31,830 nt of DNA, taken from the NCBI GenBank assembly GCA_031274565.1, contig JAISPY010000120.1, positions 1 through 31,830 on the forward strand, in the 5' to 3' direction. Under the pieces are notes generated by a model. That model was not told the origin of the DNA. It searched no databases and saw only the letters and a list, made by a program, of their open reading frames with translations. A program made the position numbers and the translations under genes. Position 1 is the stretch's first letter. The number at the start of each line of letters is the position of its first letter. This document shows positions 1-7,714 of the stretch, piece by piece. This DNA is from Treponema sp. (GTDB lineage Bacteria > Spirochaetota > Spirochaetia > Treponematales > Breznakiellaceae).

Positions 1-226
1 GGAGGTGATCTACAAAGTATGATGCGTAACTCTTTATAATATAGAATTACAGTGTAGGTACCGTTATAACATGCATGCGGTCCGTTCCGGTCAATATTCC
101 TATTTCCTTATAGTATAAAGAAATAGGATTTCCTGATGCTCTTCTCAACAAGTCATGTTCTGGAGGAATGAACGCTAAGTCTTTATACTATAAGGAATTA
201 TTCATCATACTTTCTGGATCACCACC
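1..226. repeat. MITE-like element with long imperfect terminal inverted repeats
   Basis: Bases 1-46 match the reverse complement of 181-226 at 37 of 46 positions by direct comparison, so the two ends form a long imperfect inverted repeat. The interior holds no credible ORF. It contains a second near-perfect palindrome (98-128), and the 14-base block at 107-120 recurs inverted and perfect at 181-194. Size, lack of coding capacity and adjacency to a complete IS fit a non-autonomous transposable element. Its ends do not resemble those of the neighbouring IS. The element starts at the window edge, so its left limit and any target duplication cannot be seen. A structured RNA is the alternative. 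Confidence 0.45.
98..128. repeat. 31-nt near-perfect palindrome inside the MITE-like element
   Basis: Nine-base arms 98-106 (TCCTATTTC) and 120-128 (GAAATAGGA) are perfectly complementary. The stretch between them is also palindromic around base 113, giving 14 of 15 complementary pairs. It could fold as a hairpin in DNA or RNA, or be a site for a dimeric protein. Its function is unknown. Confidence 0.6.
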
Positions 227-271
227 AAATTTTTATGTACGCGAGCCCTGGGTCCCTCGAAATCAGGATAA

Positions 272-294
272 CATCATGAGCCTTTCCCAAAACT
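272..294 (+). repeat. IS left terminal inverted repeat
   Basis: The core is GAGCCTTTCCCAAAACT. It pairs with the reverse complement of 1505-1527, with mismatches only at 275 and 281. Confidence 0.7.
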
Positions 295-396
295 CAATGG
301 AACTGGTGAAAAGAGGTAAAGGGTGAGTATAGAAAAAGCGGGAGAAACCTTGTAAGATTGGAGTGACAAAACCGCCAACACCAGGAGACTCCCGTT

Positions 397-1500
397 ATGA
401 AAACTATAACAGAAACTATCGGTGGAGCGCAAGGGCTCCTGGACATATCGTATAATTTGGACGATGTTTTTGAGAATTATTTGACCGATGAACACAAGCT
501 GTTTCTCCACGTATTACGTATCATAGAGGCATCTCAGCCGCCGGTTATCAGGCGATGTGCGGCGACAGGACGAAAGCCGTATCAGTATCAACCTTTCATA
601 AGGAGCAATCTGGCAAAAAGCATTTTCAAGATAGACACCAATACCGAATTGATAAGAAGACTCCTGACGGACGCGAACTTACGCCTGTTATGCGGGTTTG
701 ATAAAGTACCGGGCCGCTCCACATTTTCAAGAGTTTTTGAGGAATTAACCGGAACAGCAATTCTTGGGGACACGCTTGACAGAATGGTCATGGAAGCACA
801 TGCCGGGCGGGTAGTATATCATGTAAGCCGGGACTCGACGGCAATAGAGGTGCGGGAAAAGGTAGGAAAGAAGCCTGCAAAGGGCGTAAAGGTGGAAAGA
901 AAGCGCCGTGGACGGCCTAAAAAGGGGGAAGTCAGGCCGGAAAAACCTGAAACGAATATCGAGCGTCAACCGCGCGAGAGCGTGGAAGAATCGCTTGGAA
1001 ATATAAATACAGCATGTTCTTACGGCTGCAAGAGAAACAGTCATGGCTCACCCCAGTTTTGGGTAGGATATAAGTTGCATCTTGATGTCAGCGATACCGG
1101 TTTTCCGGTATCCGCATTTGTGAGCGGAGCGAGTGTTTATGATAACCAGCTTGCGATACCGATGGAAAAGATGACGGAAAACAAAGTTACCTTCTGTTAC
1201 AGTCTGATGGATGCCGCCTATGATTCCAGCGTCATTGATAATTTCATCCGAGACCGTGGCCGCATTCCGATAATTGATCCAAACATGAGAAACGACAAAT
1301 CGCGGGCGCCATTAGATCCCGCGAAGAAAGAACGGTATAAACTTCGTACGGAAGTAGAGCGTGCGAACAGTATATTAAAGGACTGGTTATTGCCGGGAAA
1401 ACTCTATATCAAAGGGCACAAAAAAGTTTCCTTTGTGTTATTTTGTGCTGTTATTTGTCTTGCCGCCCTGCGGGCACTTCAATATTTTACGCCCGGCTAA
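397..1500 (+). CDS. DDE transposase, IS5/IS1182-like
   Basis: This 367-aa protein should catalyse cut-and-paste or similar transposition of the surrounding IS. The N-terminal third resembles the DUF772-type DNA-binding region of IS5-group transposases. The RNase-H-like catalytic part follows. The likely DDE residues are Asp146 (in SRDSTAIE), Asp272 (in LMDAAYDS) and Glu321 (in TEVERANS), with the family-typical YKLH motif between the first two. A basic insert with an AT-hook-like core (RGRPKK, near residue 172) lies after the first Asp. An AGGAG ribosome site (383-387) sits 9 bases before the ATG. The gene is full length with no frameshift. Its codon use is more AT-rich than the flagellar genes, which fits acquired DNA. 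The exact IS family is my inference. Confidence 0.85.
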   Translation: MKTITETIGGAQGLLDISYNLDDVFENYLTDEHKLFLHVLRIIEASQPPVIRRCAATGRKPYQYQPFIRSNLAKSIFKIDTNTELIRRLLTDANLRLLCGFDKVPGRSTFSRVFEELTGTAILGDTLDRMVMEAHAGRVVYHVSRDSTAIEVREKVGKKPAKGVKVERKRRGRPKKGEVRPEKPETNIERQPRESVEESLGNINTACSYGCKRNSHGSPQFWVGYKLHLDVSDTGFPVSAFVSGASVYDNQLAIPMEKMTENKVTFCYSLMDAAYDSSVIDNFIRDRGRIPIIDPNMRNDKSRAPLDPAKKERYKLRTEVERANSILKDWLLPGKLYIKGHKKVSFVLFCAVICLAALRALQYFTPG

Positions 1501-1504
1501 TCAT

Positions 1505-1527
1505 AGTTTTGGGAAAGCCTCATCATG
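1505..1527 (-). repeat. IS right terminal inverted repeat
   Basis: The core is AGTTTTGGGAAAGCC. It is the inverted copy of 272-294 at 21 of 23 positions and lies just after the transposase stop codon. Confidence 0.7.
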
Positions 1528-1776
1528 AATTTTTATTTTTTCATGTCTTTCCATGACATAAGCTCTAGGAGCGGTCCGCTCAGTATGACGGTTGCTCGCA
1601 GCGGTTAAGGCGATACAGATTGTTTTTTCTTACGCCATGTTCCTGTAGGAGATGGGCCGAATTCTTTCGAGGCCTCCGGCCTACCAGAAGAAACCGTGGA
1701 GGGGCATAAAAAAAGCCCCGGGAAACCCTTAATGCGCTGCGTCTATCCTGGGTAGAGAAAAAACGCTTGAGCCATA
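1528..1776. other. Non-coding stretch between the IS and the CBS gene
   Basis: I see no supported gene here. Two small hairpins are visible: GAGCGG/CCGCTC at 1569-1581, and GGGGC/GCCCC around an A-rich loop at 1693-1711. Neither is followed by a T-run, so neither is a standard terminator on the plus strand. Confidence 0.5.
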
Positions 1777-1805
1777 CTGAAAAAACCACTAAGGTAGGGT
1801 ATATA
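1777..1805 (+). promoter_or_regulatory. Candidate sigma-70 promoter of the CBS-ACT gene
   Basis: A -35 like CTGAAA (1777-1782), a 17-base spacer and a -10 TATATA (1800-1805) lie just upstream of the GGAGG ribosome site at 1816-1820. The -35 is weak and the -10 is good. Confidence 0.4.
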
Positions 1806-1825
1806 CGCATAGTATGGAGGTTTCT

Positions 1826-2473
1826 ATGATAATTAGCCGTGTTATGACTAAGAATCCGGTTTTTGTGCATCCCGCTATTTCGGTACACGATGCCCGGTCC
1901 CTAATGGACAAGGAAAAAATCGGCCGACTGCCGGTGCTGGATAAGAACCATCGCTTGGTGGGTATCGTAACCCGGAAGGACCTGCTCAAGGCCGGTCCTT
2001 CGGCAGCGACCAGTCTGGATATATATGAGATAAGCTATCTGCTTGCCAAGCTCACGGTTGAAAAGATCATGGTAAAGCAGGTCATCACCGTGGCGGAAAA
2101 CGAGGTGGTGGAGGAGGCTGCGCGGATCATGACGGATAAGGATATTAGCTGTCTGCCGGTGATGCGGGGTCCCCTGCTGGTGGGTATTATCACCGGGACC
2201 GATCTCCTCCAGGTGTTTATCCACGCCTTCGGCGCACGGCATCCGGGGGTACGGATTACCCTGTCCCTGAGCGAACGGCCGGGCCAACTGGCGAGGCTCT
2301 CCGGGGCCATCGCGAAACAAGGGGGCAACATCGTGTCTTTTGTTTCCACTGAGGGGGATAACCTCTCCCGTCGAAGGGGAACCTGTAAAATATCCGGTAT
2401 CAGCCGGGCGGAAGTAGAAGCCATCGTCAAAACGATTCCCGAAGCGGAATTGGAAGATATCCGGGAGGTATGA
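1826..2473 (+). CDS. CBS-CBS-ACT domain protein, AcuB-like
   Basis: This is a soluble protein of 215 aa, probably a ligand-sensing regulator. Two CBS domains form a Bateman module (about residues 5-57 and 73-130). The first opens with the family hallmark VMTKNPVFV and the second with KIMVKQVITV. An ACT domain (about 138-210, beginning ITLSLSERPGQLARLSGAI) follows and normally binds an amino acid. CBS pairs usually bind adenine nucleotides. I chose ATG 1826 because GGAGG (1816-1820) sits 5 bases before it and the protein then begins with MIISRVMTKNP. An ATG at 1814 is in frame but overlaps the ribosome site. It lies just before the sigma-28 promoter of the motility operon and looks like a separate unit. 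Its target is unknown. Confidence 0.85.
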   Translation: MIISRVMTKNPVFVHPAISVHDARSLMDKEKIGRLPVLDKNHRLVGIVTRKDLLKAGPSAATSLDIYEISYLLAKLTVEKIMVKQVITVAENEVVEEAARIMTDKDISCLPVMRGPLLVGIITGTDLLQVFIHAFGARHPGVRITLSLSERPGQLARLSGAIAKQGGNIVSFVSTEGDNLSRRRGTCKISGISRAEVEAIVKTIPEAELEDIREV

Positions 2474-2515
2474 AGCTCCGGACCGTAGTCCGCAGACGTT
2501 AGCCTGCAGGCAACC

Positions 2516-2542
2516 TAAAGAAATGTTTTTTTTAACCGATTA
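2516..2542 (+). promoter_or_regulatory. Sigma-28 (FliA) type promoter of the motility operon
   Basis: TAAA (2516-2519), exactly 15 bases, then ACCGATTA (2535-2542) matches the sigma-28 consensus TAAA-N15-GCCGATAA at 10 of 12 positions. It lies about 25 bases before the flbB start, with the expected transcript start near 2550 and the AAGGAG ribosome site at 2556-2561. The spacer contains a run of eight T (2526-2533). The sigma-28 gene is inside the operon this would drive. The call rests on consensus match and position only. Confidence 0.65.
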
Positions 2543-2567
2543 AATAGTAAGTATTAAGGAGATTGAG

Positions 2568-3200
2568 GTGGCCTCATTCGGAAAACAACGGGTTCTCGGC
2601 AAGATAATCGTACTCTTCCTGCTTATCATCGTGCTTGCCGGGGGAGGGCTCGTGTGGTTCGATTATCTCAATGTAGTGGATGCAAAGACCCTATTATCTC
2701 CGCTGTACCGCTTCATCGGCAGGGAAGGCCGTAGCGAGCGTTCTCAAGGGGAGGATGGGTTCCTTTCTCTGGATGCGGAACGGCTTGCCGTACGGCTTGA
2801 AGCCTTGGAACTGCGGAACCTGGAACTGGAAAAAGCGGAACAGGATATGCAGGCCCGGCGGGGTGAAATAGAACAGATGGCCCAGGCATTGGAAGAGCGG
2901 CAAAAGGCCCTGGATGAGCGGGAGAATTCTTTTAATGCCCTGGTACAGGCGGCCGAAACTAAGAGCAGAAACGTCGAACAGGTTGCCCGGTACTTGACCG
3001 GTATGCCCCCCCAGCAAGCGGTGGGTATCATTACCGAGATGGAAGATCAGGATGCTATTGACGTGTTCAGGAAGGCCGAAGAGCTTGCCCAGGCCGAAGG
3101 TACCGCTTCCATTGTCTCTTATTGGATATCCCTCTTACCTGCGGAACGTGCGGCGGGCTTGCAGCGGAAGATGGTGGGGAGACCTGCTACCCTGAATTGA
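2568..3200 (+). CDS. flbB: FlbB, MotE-like periplasmic flagellar collar protein
   Basis: This 210-aa protein has one N-terminal membrane anchor (about residues 11-31). A long charged coiled coil (about 75-140, rich in E, R and L) and a compact C-terminal MotE-like domain follow, containing LTGMPPQQAVGIITEM. FlbB proteins of spirochetes are reported to form part of the periplasmic collar around the motor and to help recruit stators. The start is GTG 2568, with AAGGAG 6 bases upstream. It is the first gene after the sigma-28 promoter and precedes fliK, as in the Borrelia fla operon. Assignment is by domain architecture and position. Confidence 0.8.
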   Translation: MASFGKQRVLGKIIVLFLLIIVLAGGGLVWFDYLNVVDAKTLLSPLYRFIGREGRSERSQGEDGFLSLDAERLAVRLEALELRNLELEKAEQDMQARRGEIEQMAQALEERQKALDERENSFNALVQAAETKSRNVEQVARYLTGMPPQQAVGIITEMEDQDAIDVFRKAEELAQAEGTASIVSYWISLLPAERAAGLQRKMVGRPATLN

Positions 3201-3294
3201 AGGGCGCAGGGTAGTGCATTTCGAGCGCTCCTCTGGTGGAGAGTATAGATCGGCAGATGGCCGAAGTTTAGGTATAGGATGAGGAGGCTGGGTG

Positions 3295-4773
3295 ATGATG
3301 CAGGTGTCTCCCCGGATGCAGGGTACAGATGGTCCTGTTGAGGGAATGGCGGCAATGGAGCAACTGGGGGAAGCGCAGGGGCCGAATTGCAAGCAGGGTC
3401 AGGGAAGATCCCGTAAACAGGACCGACTCGGGGTTTTTGCGAAGCTCCTTGAGGGATTGCTTAGAAAATCCGGAGGGAGCAAGGACTTGAACGCGGGAAT
3501 GGCTGGGGAAGCGGAAACCCCGGCCGCGGAGATGCAGCAGGGAAAATCCCCCGCAAAAGGTCAGAAAAATCAAAGCAAGAAAAACCTCCTATCCAGTGCG
3601 GAAGCAAAAGCGGAAGGCAAGGCGAGTTCCGGAGAACGGGTGCGCCGGGATACCCAAGAGCGAGAGGAATCCCAAGGCTTGTTTGCGGCTCAGGGAGGAA
3701 ACGACCCGGAGGAGTTAGTTTACCCCCTCCCCAAGGAACAGGGTTCACTGCAAAAAGAAAAACACCCTGGTTCTTTGCATACCCAGGTACCCAAAGCCAC
3801 AAGTTCCCGGAAAGAAACCGCAGGGGTGGATCCACTGGCGCAGGCGCAGGCCGCAGTCCGGGAAGAGGCTTCCAAGACCTCGGGTAATCGGGAAATCGAG
3901 GCGGATACATCCGGGGAAAAAAGGAAAAAAGAAGGGGGCGCTGAAAAAGCCGGGGTCCGCACGGCTTCCCTTCTTAGGTCGAGCCCAGGGGTAGCTGAGC
4001 AGATTCAGCTTGCAGGTGATCCTAGGCTCGGGACGGACCCGGTTGACCAAGAAGGGGCTGAAGGGTCCCGAAAAGGGGTACGGGTCAAGGTCGGGGATAA
4101 ACGGCGGGACCGGATCGAGGGGCGGGATCTCCGTTCTCGGGAAGCGATTGCCTCCACTGCTGAGTCCCGGTTCACCGGGGACGCAAAGCCCCTCGCGGAA
4201 ACCAAGGGCCTGGAATTGCGGGTAGAACTCCCGGTGGATAGCCAAGACCGGGAAACTGCGCCTAGCGCTGGGGAAACCTCGCGTAGTCAGCGCTTCGAGG
4301 ACCTGCTGGCTCGGGAACTTTCCCAAACCCTGAACAGCGATATAGTCCGGCAAGCCCAGGTCCTTTTGCGGGAAGGGGGCGAAGGGACCATACGACTGTC
4401 GCTCCGACCGGAATCTTTGGGAAATGTAAAGATACAACTGGAATTGGCCGAAAAGAAGATAACAGGGCATATCATCGTAGAAAGCAGTGAGGCGCTCCGG
4501 GCATTTGAACGGGAAATACAGTCCTTGGAGCAGGCCTTTAAAGATTCGGGTTTTGGTGAAGCCAGCCTCGATACGGCCTTGGCCTCCGGGAGCGATGGGA
4601 ATGGAAGAGACCCCCCAAGAAGAGAAGGGGAAGCGGGGCCGTTCTTTTCAGAACGCTTTGCCGCGTCTACCTACGATGCAGGCTCGGAGAGGACCGGGGA
4701 AGCGGGGATACGCCTCGGAGCAGCCGTGAGCGGCAGCTCATCTGGTCATATCCCGATCGATATGCTGGTATAA
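3295..4773 (+). CDS. fliK: FliK flagellar hook-length control protein
   Basis: FliK is the secreted ruler that measures the hook and switches export specificity through FlhB. This 492-aa protein has a long, low-complexity, highly charged N-terminal part (about residues 1-320, rich in G, E, K, S and R) and a conserved C-terminal hook domain (about 330-425). That domain contains LRPESLGNVKIQLELAEKK and the following amphipathic helix. The N-terminal part is probably disordered, as in other FliK proteins. Three adjacent in-frame starts exist (GTG 3292, ATG 3295, ATG 3298); GGAGG at 3283-3287 is best spaced (7 bases) for 3295. It corresponds to the gene called tap1 in treponemes, immediately upstream of flgD. 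The weak conservation outside the C-terminus is normal. Confidence 0.8.
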   Translation: MMQVSPRMQGTDGPVEGMAAMEQLGEAQGPNCKQGQGRSRKQDRLGVFAKLLEGLLRKSGGSKDLNAGMAGEAETPAAEMQQGKSPAKGQKNQSKKNLLSSAEAKAEGKASSGERVRRDTQEREESQGLFAAQGGNDPEELVYPLPKEQGSLQKEKHPGSLHTQVPKATSSRKETAGVDPLAQAQAAVREEASKTSGNREIEADTSGEKRKKEGGAEKAGVRTASLLRSSPGVAEQIQLAGDPRLGTDPVDQEGAEGSRKGVRVKVGDKRRDRIEGRDLRSREAIASTAESRFTGDAKPLAETKGLELRVELPVDSQDRETAPSAGETSRSQRFEDLLARELSQTLNSDIVRQAQVLLREGGEGTIRLSLRPESLGNVKIQLELAEKKITGHIIVESSEALRAFEREIQSLEQAFKDSGFGEASLDTALASGSDGNGRDPPRREGEAGPFFSERFAASTYDAGSERTGEAGIRLGAAVSGSSSGHIPIDMLV

Positions 4774-4787
4774 AGGGAGGACGCATT

Positions 4788-5225
4788 ATGGCGCTTGAAG
4801 CGACGCTGAGTTCACGAGAGCAAGCAGCTATTGCTCAACTGGTAAAAGAACACAACGGTAAGATAAACGAGGGGAAAAATCCCCAGCAGAATCTGGGGAA
4901 GGATGATTTTCTCAAGATCCTCATCACCCAGCTCTCCTATCAGGATCCCACCGCCCCGATGGAAGACAAGGAATTTATCGCCCAGATGGCCCAATTTTCA
5001 ACCTTGGAGCAGATGACCAGTATGGCCTCTGATTTTTCCCGGCTTGCGGTTATGGTTGCGGGGAGTGAAGCCACGGGTTCCTTGGGAAAATCCGTGGAAA
5101 TAGCCGTGGGGGATGAGCTTGTCCAAGGTACGGTTAAGGCGGTAACCCGGGGGGATAGTCCTGAAGTGCTGGTGCGGGGTTCCTACTATCCCTGGAACCA
5201 GGTTGTCAAGGTATTTGAGGAATAG
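4788..5225 (+). CDS. flgD: FlgD flagellar hook capping protein
   Basis: FlgD forms the cap that guides addition of FlgE subunits during hook growth. The 145-aa protein is much shorter than the enterobacterial one (about 230 aa). It keeps the conserved N-terminal FlgD domain (about residues 28-75, with DDFLKILITQLSYQDPTAPM and QMAQFSTLEQM). The C-terminal part retains a short beta-rich piece (VEIAVGDELVQGTV onward) but not the full Tudor/FnIII module. A GGGAGG ribosome site lies 7-8 bases before ATG 4788. It sits 14 bases after fliK and precedes flgE, which is the conserved order. Confidence 0.92.
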   Translation: MALEATLSSREQAAIAQLVKEHNGKINEGKNPQQNLGKDDFLKILITQLSYQDPTAPMEDKEFIAQMAQFSTLEQMTSMASDFSRLAVMVAGSEATGSLGKSVEIAVGDELVQGTVKAVTRGDSPEVLVRGSYYPWNQVVKVFEE

Positions 5226-5261
5226 TCCAACTAACATTTAAGCTATGGAGTATAGTGCGAT

Positions 5262-6662
5262 ATGATGCGATCATTGTTTGCTGGCGTATCGGGCCTGCAG
5301 AATCACCAAACTCGAATGGATGTGATTGGTAATAACATTGCCAATATCAATACGGTGGGGTTTAAAAAGGGACGGGTCAATTTTCAAGACTTGCTCTATC
5401 AGCAGTTGCAGGGCGCTTCCCGGCCTACCGAGGACTTGGGGGGGGTAAATCCGAAAGAAGTGGGCCTGGGTATGTCCATCGCTTCCATTGATACGGTCCA
5501 TACCCAAGGTTCCTTTCAGTCAACCGGGATCGGGTCGGATCTGGCTATCCAGGATACGGGTTTCTTTGTGCTGAAAGAAGGGGCTAATTTCTATTATACC
5601 CGGGCAGGGGCCTTTAACCTGGATGAAACGGGGACCCTGGTAAATCCTGCTAACGGGATGAAGGTCCAGGGCTGGATGGCGCAGGATATAGCGGGAGTGC
5701 AGACCCTGGATGTTTCCCGGGATGTGGAAAACCTGATCATTCCGGTGGGTTCCAAGGATCCGGCCCGGGCCACCACTATGGTCAATTTTGCCTGTAACCT
5801 GGATAAGCGGATCCCCGAAATTCCCGAAGGGGCCACTGCTTTAGAGGTTCAGCGGGGAACCTGGAATACGAATATCAAGATTTATGATACCTTTGGGGAG
5901 GAGCATATCCTCCAGGTGGAGTTTACCCGGATTCCGGGCACCGCCAACAGTTGGAATGCCGCGGTGGTGGTAGATCCCCAAGCGGAGGTAGCTACCAATA
6001 CCGCCATAGGACTTGGAGAAGCTGCTCCGGGAGCCGGGGAAGGGGCAGCCTTTGCGGTGAACTTCTCCAATAACGGTACCCTCCTCGGCGTGGTCGATGG
6101 AGCGGGAAACGAATCCGGCGGGGTGGGAAACGTGATCATGAACGTGGCCTATGATGTGCAGAACACAGATCCGGATGCAGAGGGCGGCCAGGTGCGTCAG
6201 GAATTTGCCCTGAACCTCGGTACGGTGGGGGGGTTTGTCAATTCTATTACCCAGTATGCGGAATCCAGTTCTTCCAAGGCGGTGATGCAGGACGGGTATA
6301 CCATGGGCTATCTGGATAACTACAAGATCGATTCCAGTGGGATCATCACCGGGGTCTATTCCAACGGCTCGAACCGGACCATCGGCCAGATTGCCCTGGC
6401 CAGTTTTACCAATCAGGGAGGGCTGGAAAAAGCCGGGAACAATGCCTATGTGGTTTCGACCAACTCAGGGGCGGCCAACATTGGGCCTTCGGGTATTGCC
6501 GGTAAAGGCACGATCGTTGCCGGAACCCTGGAAATGTCCAACGTGGATATGGCCGAACAGTTTACCGACATGATCGTTACCCAGCGGGGTTTCCAGGCCA
6601 ATTCCCGGACCATCCAGACGGCGGATCAGCTCTTACAAGAACTCTTGAGCCTTAAACGGTAG
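5262..6662 (+). CDS. flgE: FlgE flagellar hook protein
   Basis: FlgE polymerises into the hook that joins motor and filament. The 466-aa protein has the N-terminal rod/hook motif (SGLQNHQTRMDVIGNNIAN, about residues 10-28) followed by NTVGFKK. The matching C-terminal D0 helix contains NVDMAEQFTDMIVTQRGFQ. Counting codons places a lysine at 165 and a cysteine at 178 followed by Asn179. These equal the residues reported to form the intersubunit lysinoalanine cross-link in Treponema denticola. Cys178 is the only cysteine I see. Start MMRSLFAGVSG at 5262 is typical of treponemes; GGAG at 5247-5250 is 11 bases away. A G8 run lies near codons 65-68. Confidence 0.95.
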   Translation: MMRSLFAGVSGLQNHQTRMDVIGNNIANINTVGFKKGRVNFQDLLYQQLQGASRPTEDLGGVNPKEVGLGMSIASIDTVHTQGSFQSTGIGSDLAIQDTGFFVLKEGANFYYTRAGAFNLDETGTLVNPANGMKVQGWMAQDIAGVQTLDVSRDVENLIIPVGSKDPARATTMVNFACNLDKRIPEIPEGATALEVQRGTWNTNIKIYDTFGEEHILQVEFTRIPGTANSWNAAVVVDPQAEVATNTAIGLGEAAPGAGEGAAFAVNFSNNGTLLGVVDGAGNESGGVGNVIMNVAYDVQNTDPDAEGGQVRQEFALNLGTVGGFVNSITQYAESSSSKAVMQDGYTMGYLDNYKIDSSGIITGVYSNGSNRTIGQIALASFTNQGGLEKAGNNAYVVSTNSGAANIGPSGIAGKGTIVAGTLEMSNVDMAEQFTDMIVTQRGFQANSRTIQTADQLLQELLSLKR

Positions 6663-6675
6663 CGGGTAAACAGCC

Positions 6676-6873
6676 ATGATTAACGTAACCCGGCTTGATG
6701 GAACAGAGTACTATATCAACCCCCATCAGATCGAATCAATGGAGATCAAACCGGATACGACGATTTTAATGTTATCCGGCAAGTACCTAGTGGTGAAGGA
6801 ACCCGCATCGGCAGTGATAGAGCGCATCGTTGCATACCGCCGGCAGATTGGCGGCTTTAAAAACGAGGAGTAA
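6676..6873 (+). CDS. flbD: FlbD small flagellar protein
   Basis: This 65-aa protein belongs to the FlbD family (not the Caulobacter regulator of the same name). It matches by length and by the pattern MINVTRLDGTEYYINPHQIE near the N-terminus and the hydrophobic-charged repeat VVKEPASAVIERI near the end. The exact role is unknown. In spirochetes and Firmicutes it sits between the hook gene and motA, as here. There is no membrane segment. It lies 13 bases after flgE and 8 bases before motA, so it is surely co-transcribed. Confidence 0.88.
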   Translation: MINVTRLDGTEYYINPHQIESMEIKPDTTILMLSGKYLVVKEPASAVIERIVAYRRQIGGFKNEE

Positions 6874-6881
6874 GTGCTTTT

Positions 6882-7664
6882 ATGAATTTTTCGACCATAA
6901 TTGGAATAGTTGGTTGTTTTGTAATGGTGATTATGGCCATTTTTACCTCCGGGGGTACCATAGTATCCTACCTCGATCTTCCTTCGTTCTTTATGACCGT
7001 CGTTGGTTCGTATCTGGCGCTTTTTGTCTTTGGTTCGATTCCGGATGCCCTGGGGCTTTTTGGCACCATAGGGCTTTGCATGAAGGTTCCTGTTTTTAAT
7101 GCAGAGGGGATCATCACTAAACTGCTATCCTTCTCCGACAAGGCGCGGCGGGAAGGGCTTTTGGCCCTGGAAGAAGAATTGGAAGACCTGGACGATGATT
7201 TTTTGAAAAAGGGGATGCGTCTGGTGGTAGACGGTACTGATGGGGCGATCATTCGGGAACTCCTGGAGAATGAGTTGAGTCAAATCCAGGATCGGCACAG
7301 CGGTAAAATCGCGGTGGTCAACATGTGGGGTACCTTGGCGCCGGGGCTTGGGATGATAGGAACCGTGGTCGGTCTCATCGCCATGTTGAAAAACTTGGAA
7401 GATAAGAGCGCCTTGGGTCCTAACATGGCAGTAGCCTTGATGACCACCCTCTATGGCTCCCTGATCGCCAACCTCTTAGCGATCCCCATGTCCGGGAAAC
7501 TGAAAACCCGGGACGCCATGGAGACCAAGCTCAAGGAAATGGAAATTGAGGGTATCCTTTCGATTCAAGCGGGGGAGAACACCCGGGTTTTGGCGACGAA
7601 GCTCCTTTCCTACCTGGACCCCGTGGCCCGGAAGAAGGTGGAACAGGAAGTGCTGCGGGATTAG
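6882..7664 (+). CDS. motA: MotA stator protein
   Basis: MotA forms, with MotB, the proton-driven stator unit of the motor. The 260-aa protein shows two N-terminal membrane helices (about residues 5-25 and 32-55). A charged cytoplasmic loop contacts the rotor (DKARREGLLALEEELEDLDD). Two C-terminal helices then include the signature WGTLAPGLGMIGTVVGLIAM with its conserved Pro, and YGSLIANLLAIPMSGKL. Length and topology are standard for the Firmicutes/spirochete form. A GAGGAG ribosome site overlaps the end of flbD about 12 bases upstream. motB follows after 50 bases. Confidence 0.95.
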   Translation: MNFSTIIGIVGCFVMVIMAIFTSGGTIVSYLDLPSFFMTVVGSYLALFVFGSIPDALGLFGTIGLCMKVPVFNAEGIITKLLSFSDKARREGLLALEEELEDLDDDFLKKGMRLVVDGTDGAIIRELLENELSQIQDRHSGKIAVVNMWGTLAPGLGMIGTVVGLIAMLKNLEDKSALGPNMAVALMTTLYGSLIANLLAIPMSGKLKTRDAMETKLKEMEIEGILSIQAGENTRVLATKLLSYLDPVARKKVEQEVLRD

Positions 7665-7714
7665 CGGGATTTAGTATGGAAGATCGGGGCTTGCAAGGTA
7701 CCGAAGGATAAGCT

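Larger units (their letters stand above)
272..1527 (+). mobile_element. Complete insertion sequence, IS5/IS1182-like DDE type
   Basis: One intact DDE transposase gene is bounded by inverted repeats at 272-294 and 1505-1527 that match at 21 of 23 positions. The inferred length is about 1256 bp. The right repeat begins only 5 bases after the transposase stop, and the left one lies about 100 bases upstream of the start codon, as is usual for single-gene IS elements. I see no convincing target-site duplication outside the repeats, so the exact ends may be off by a few bases. The uninterrupted ORF and good repeats suggest a recent or still functional copy. Confidence 0.75.

Noticed and set aside
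1..12. Resemblance of the first bases to the reverse complement of a 16S rRNA 3' end
   Set aside because: The similarity is short, and the same bases form one arm of the inverted repeat matching 181-226. No other rRNA sequence is present.
1693..1711. GGGGC/GCCCC hairpin as a terminator for the IS
   Set aside because: There is no T-run after the stem, and the A-rich stretch is in the loop.
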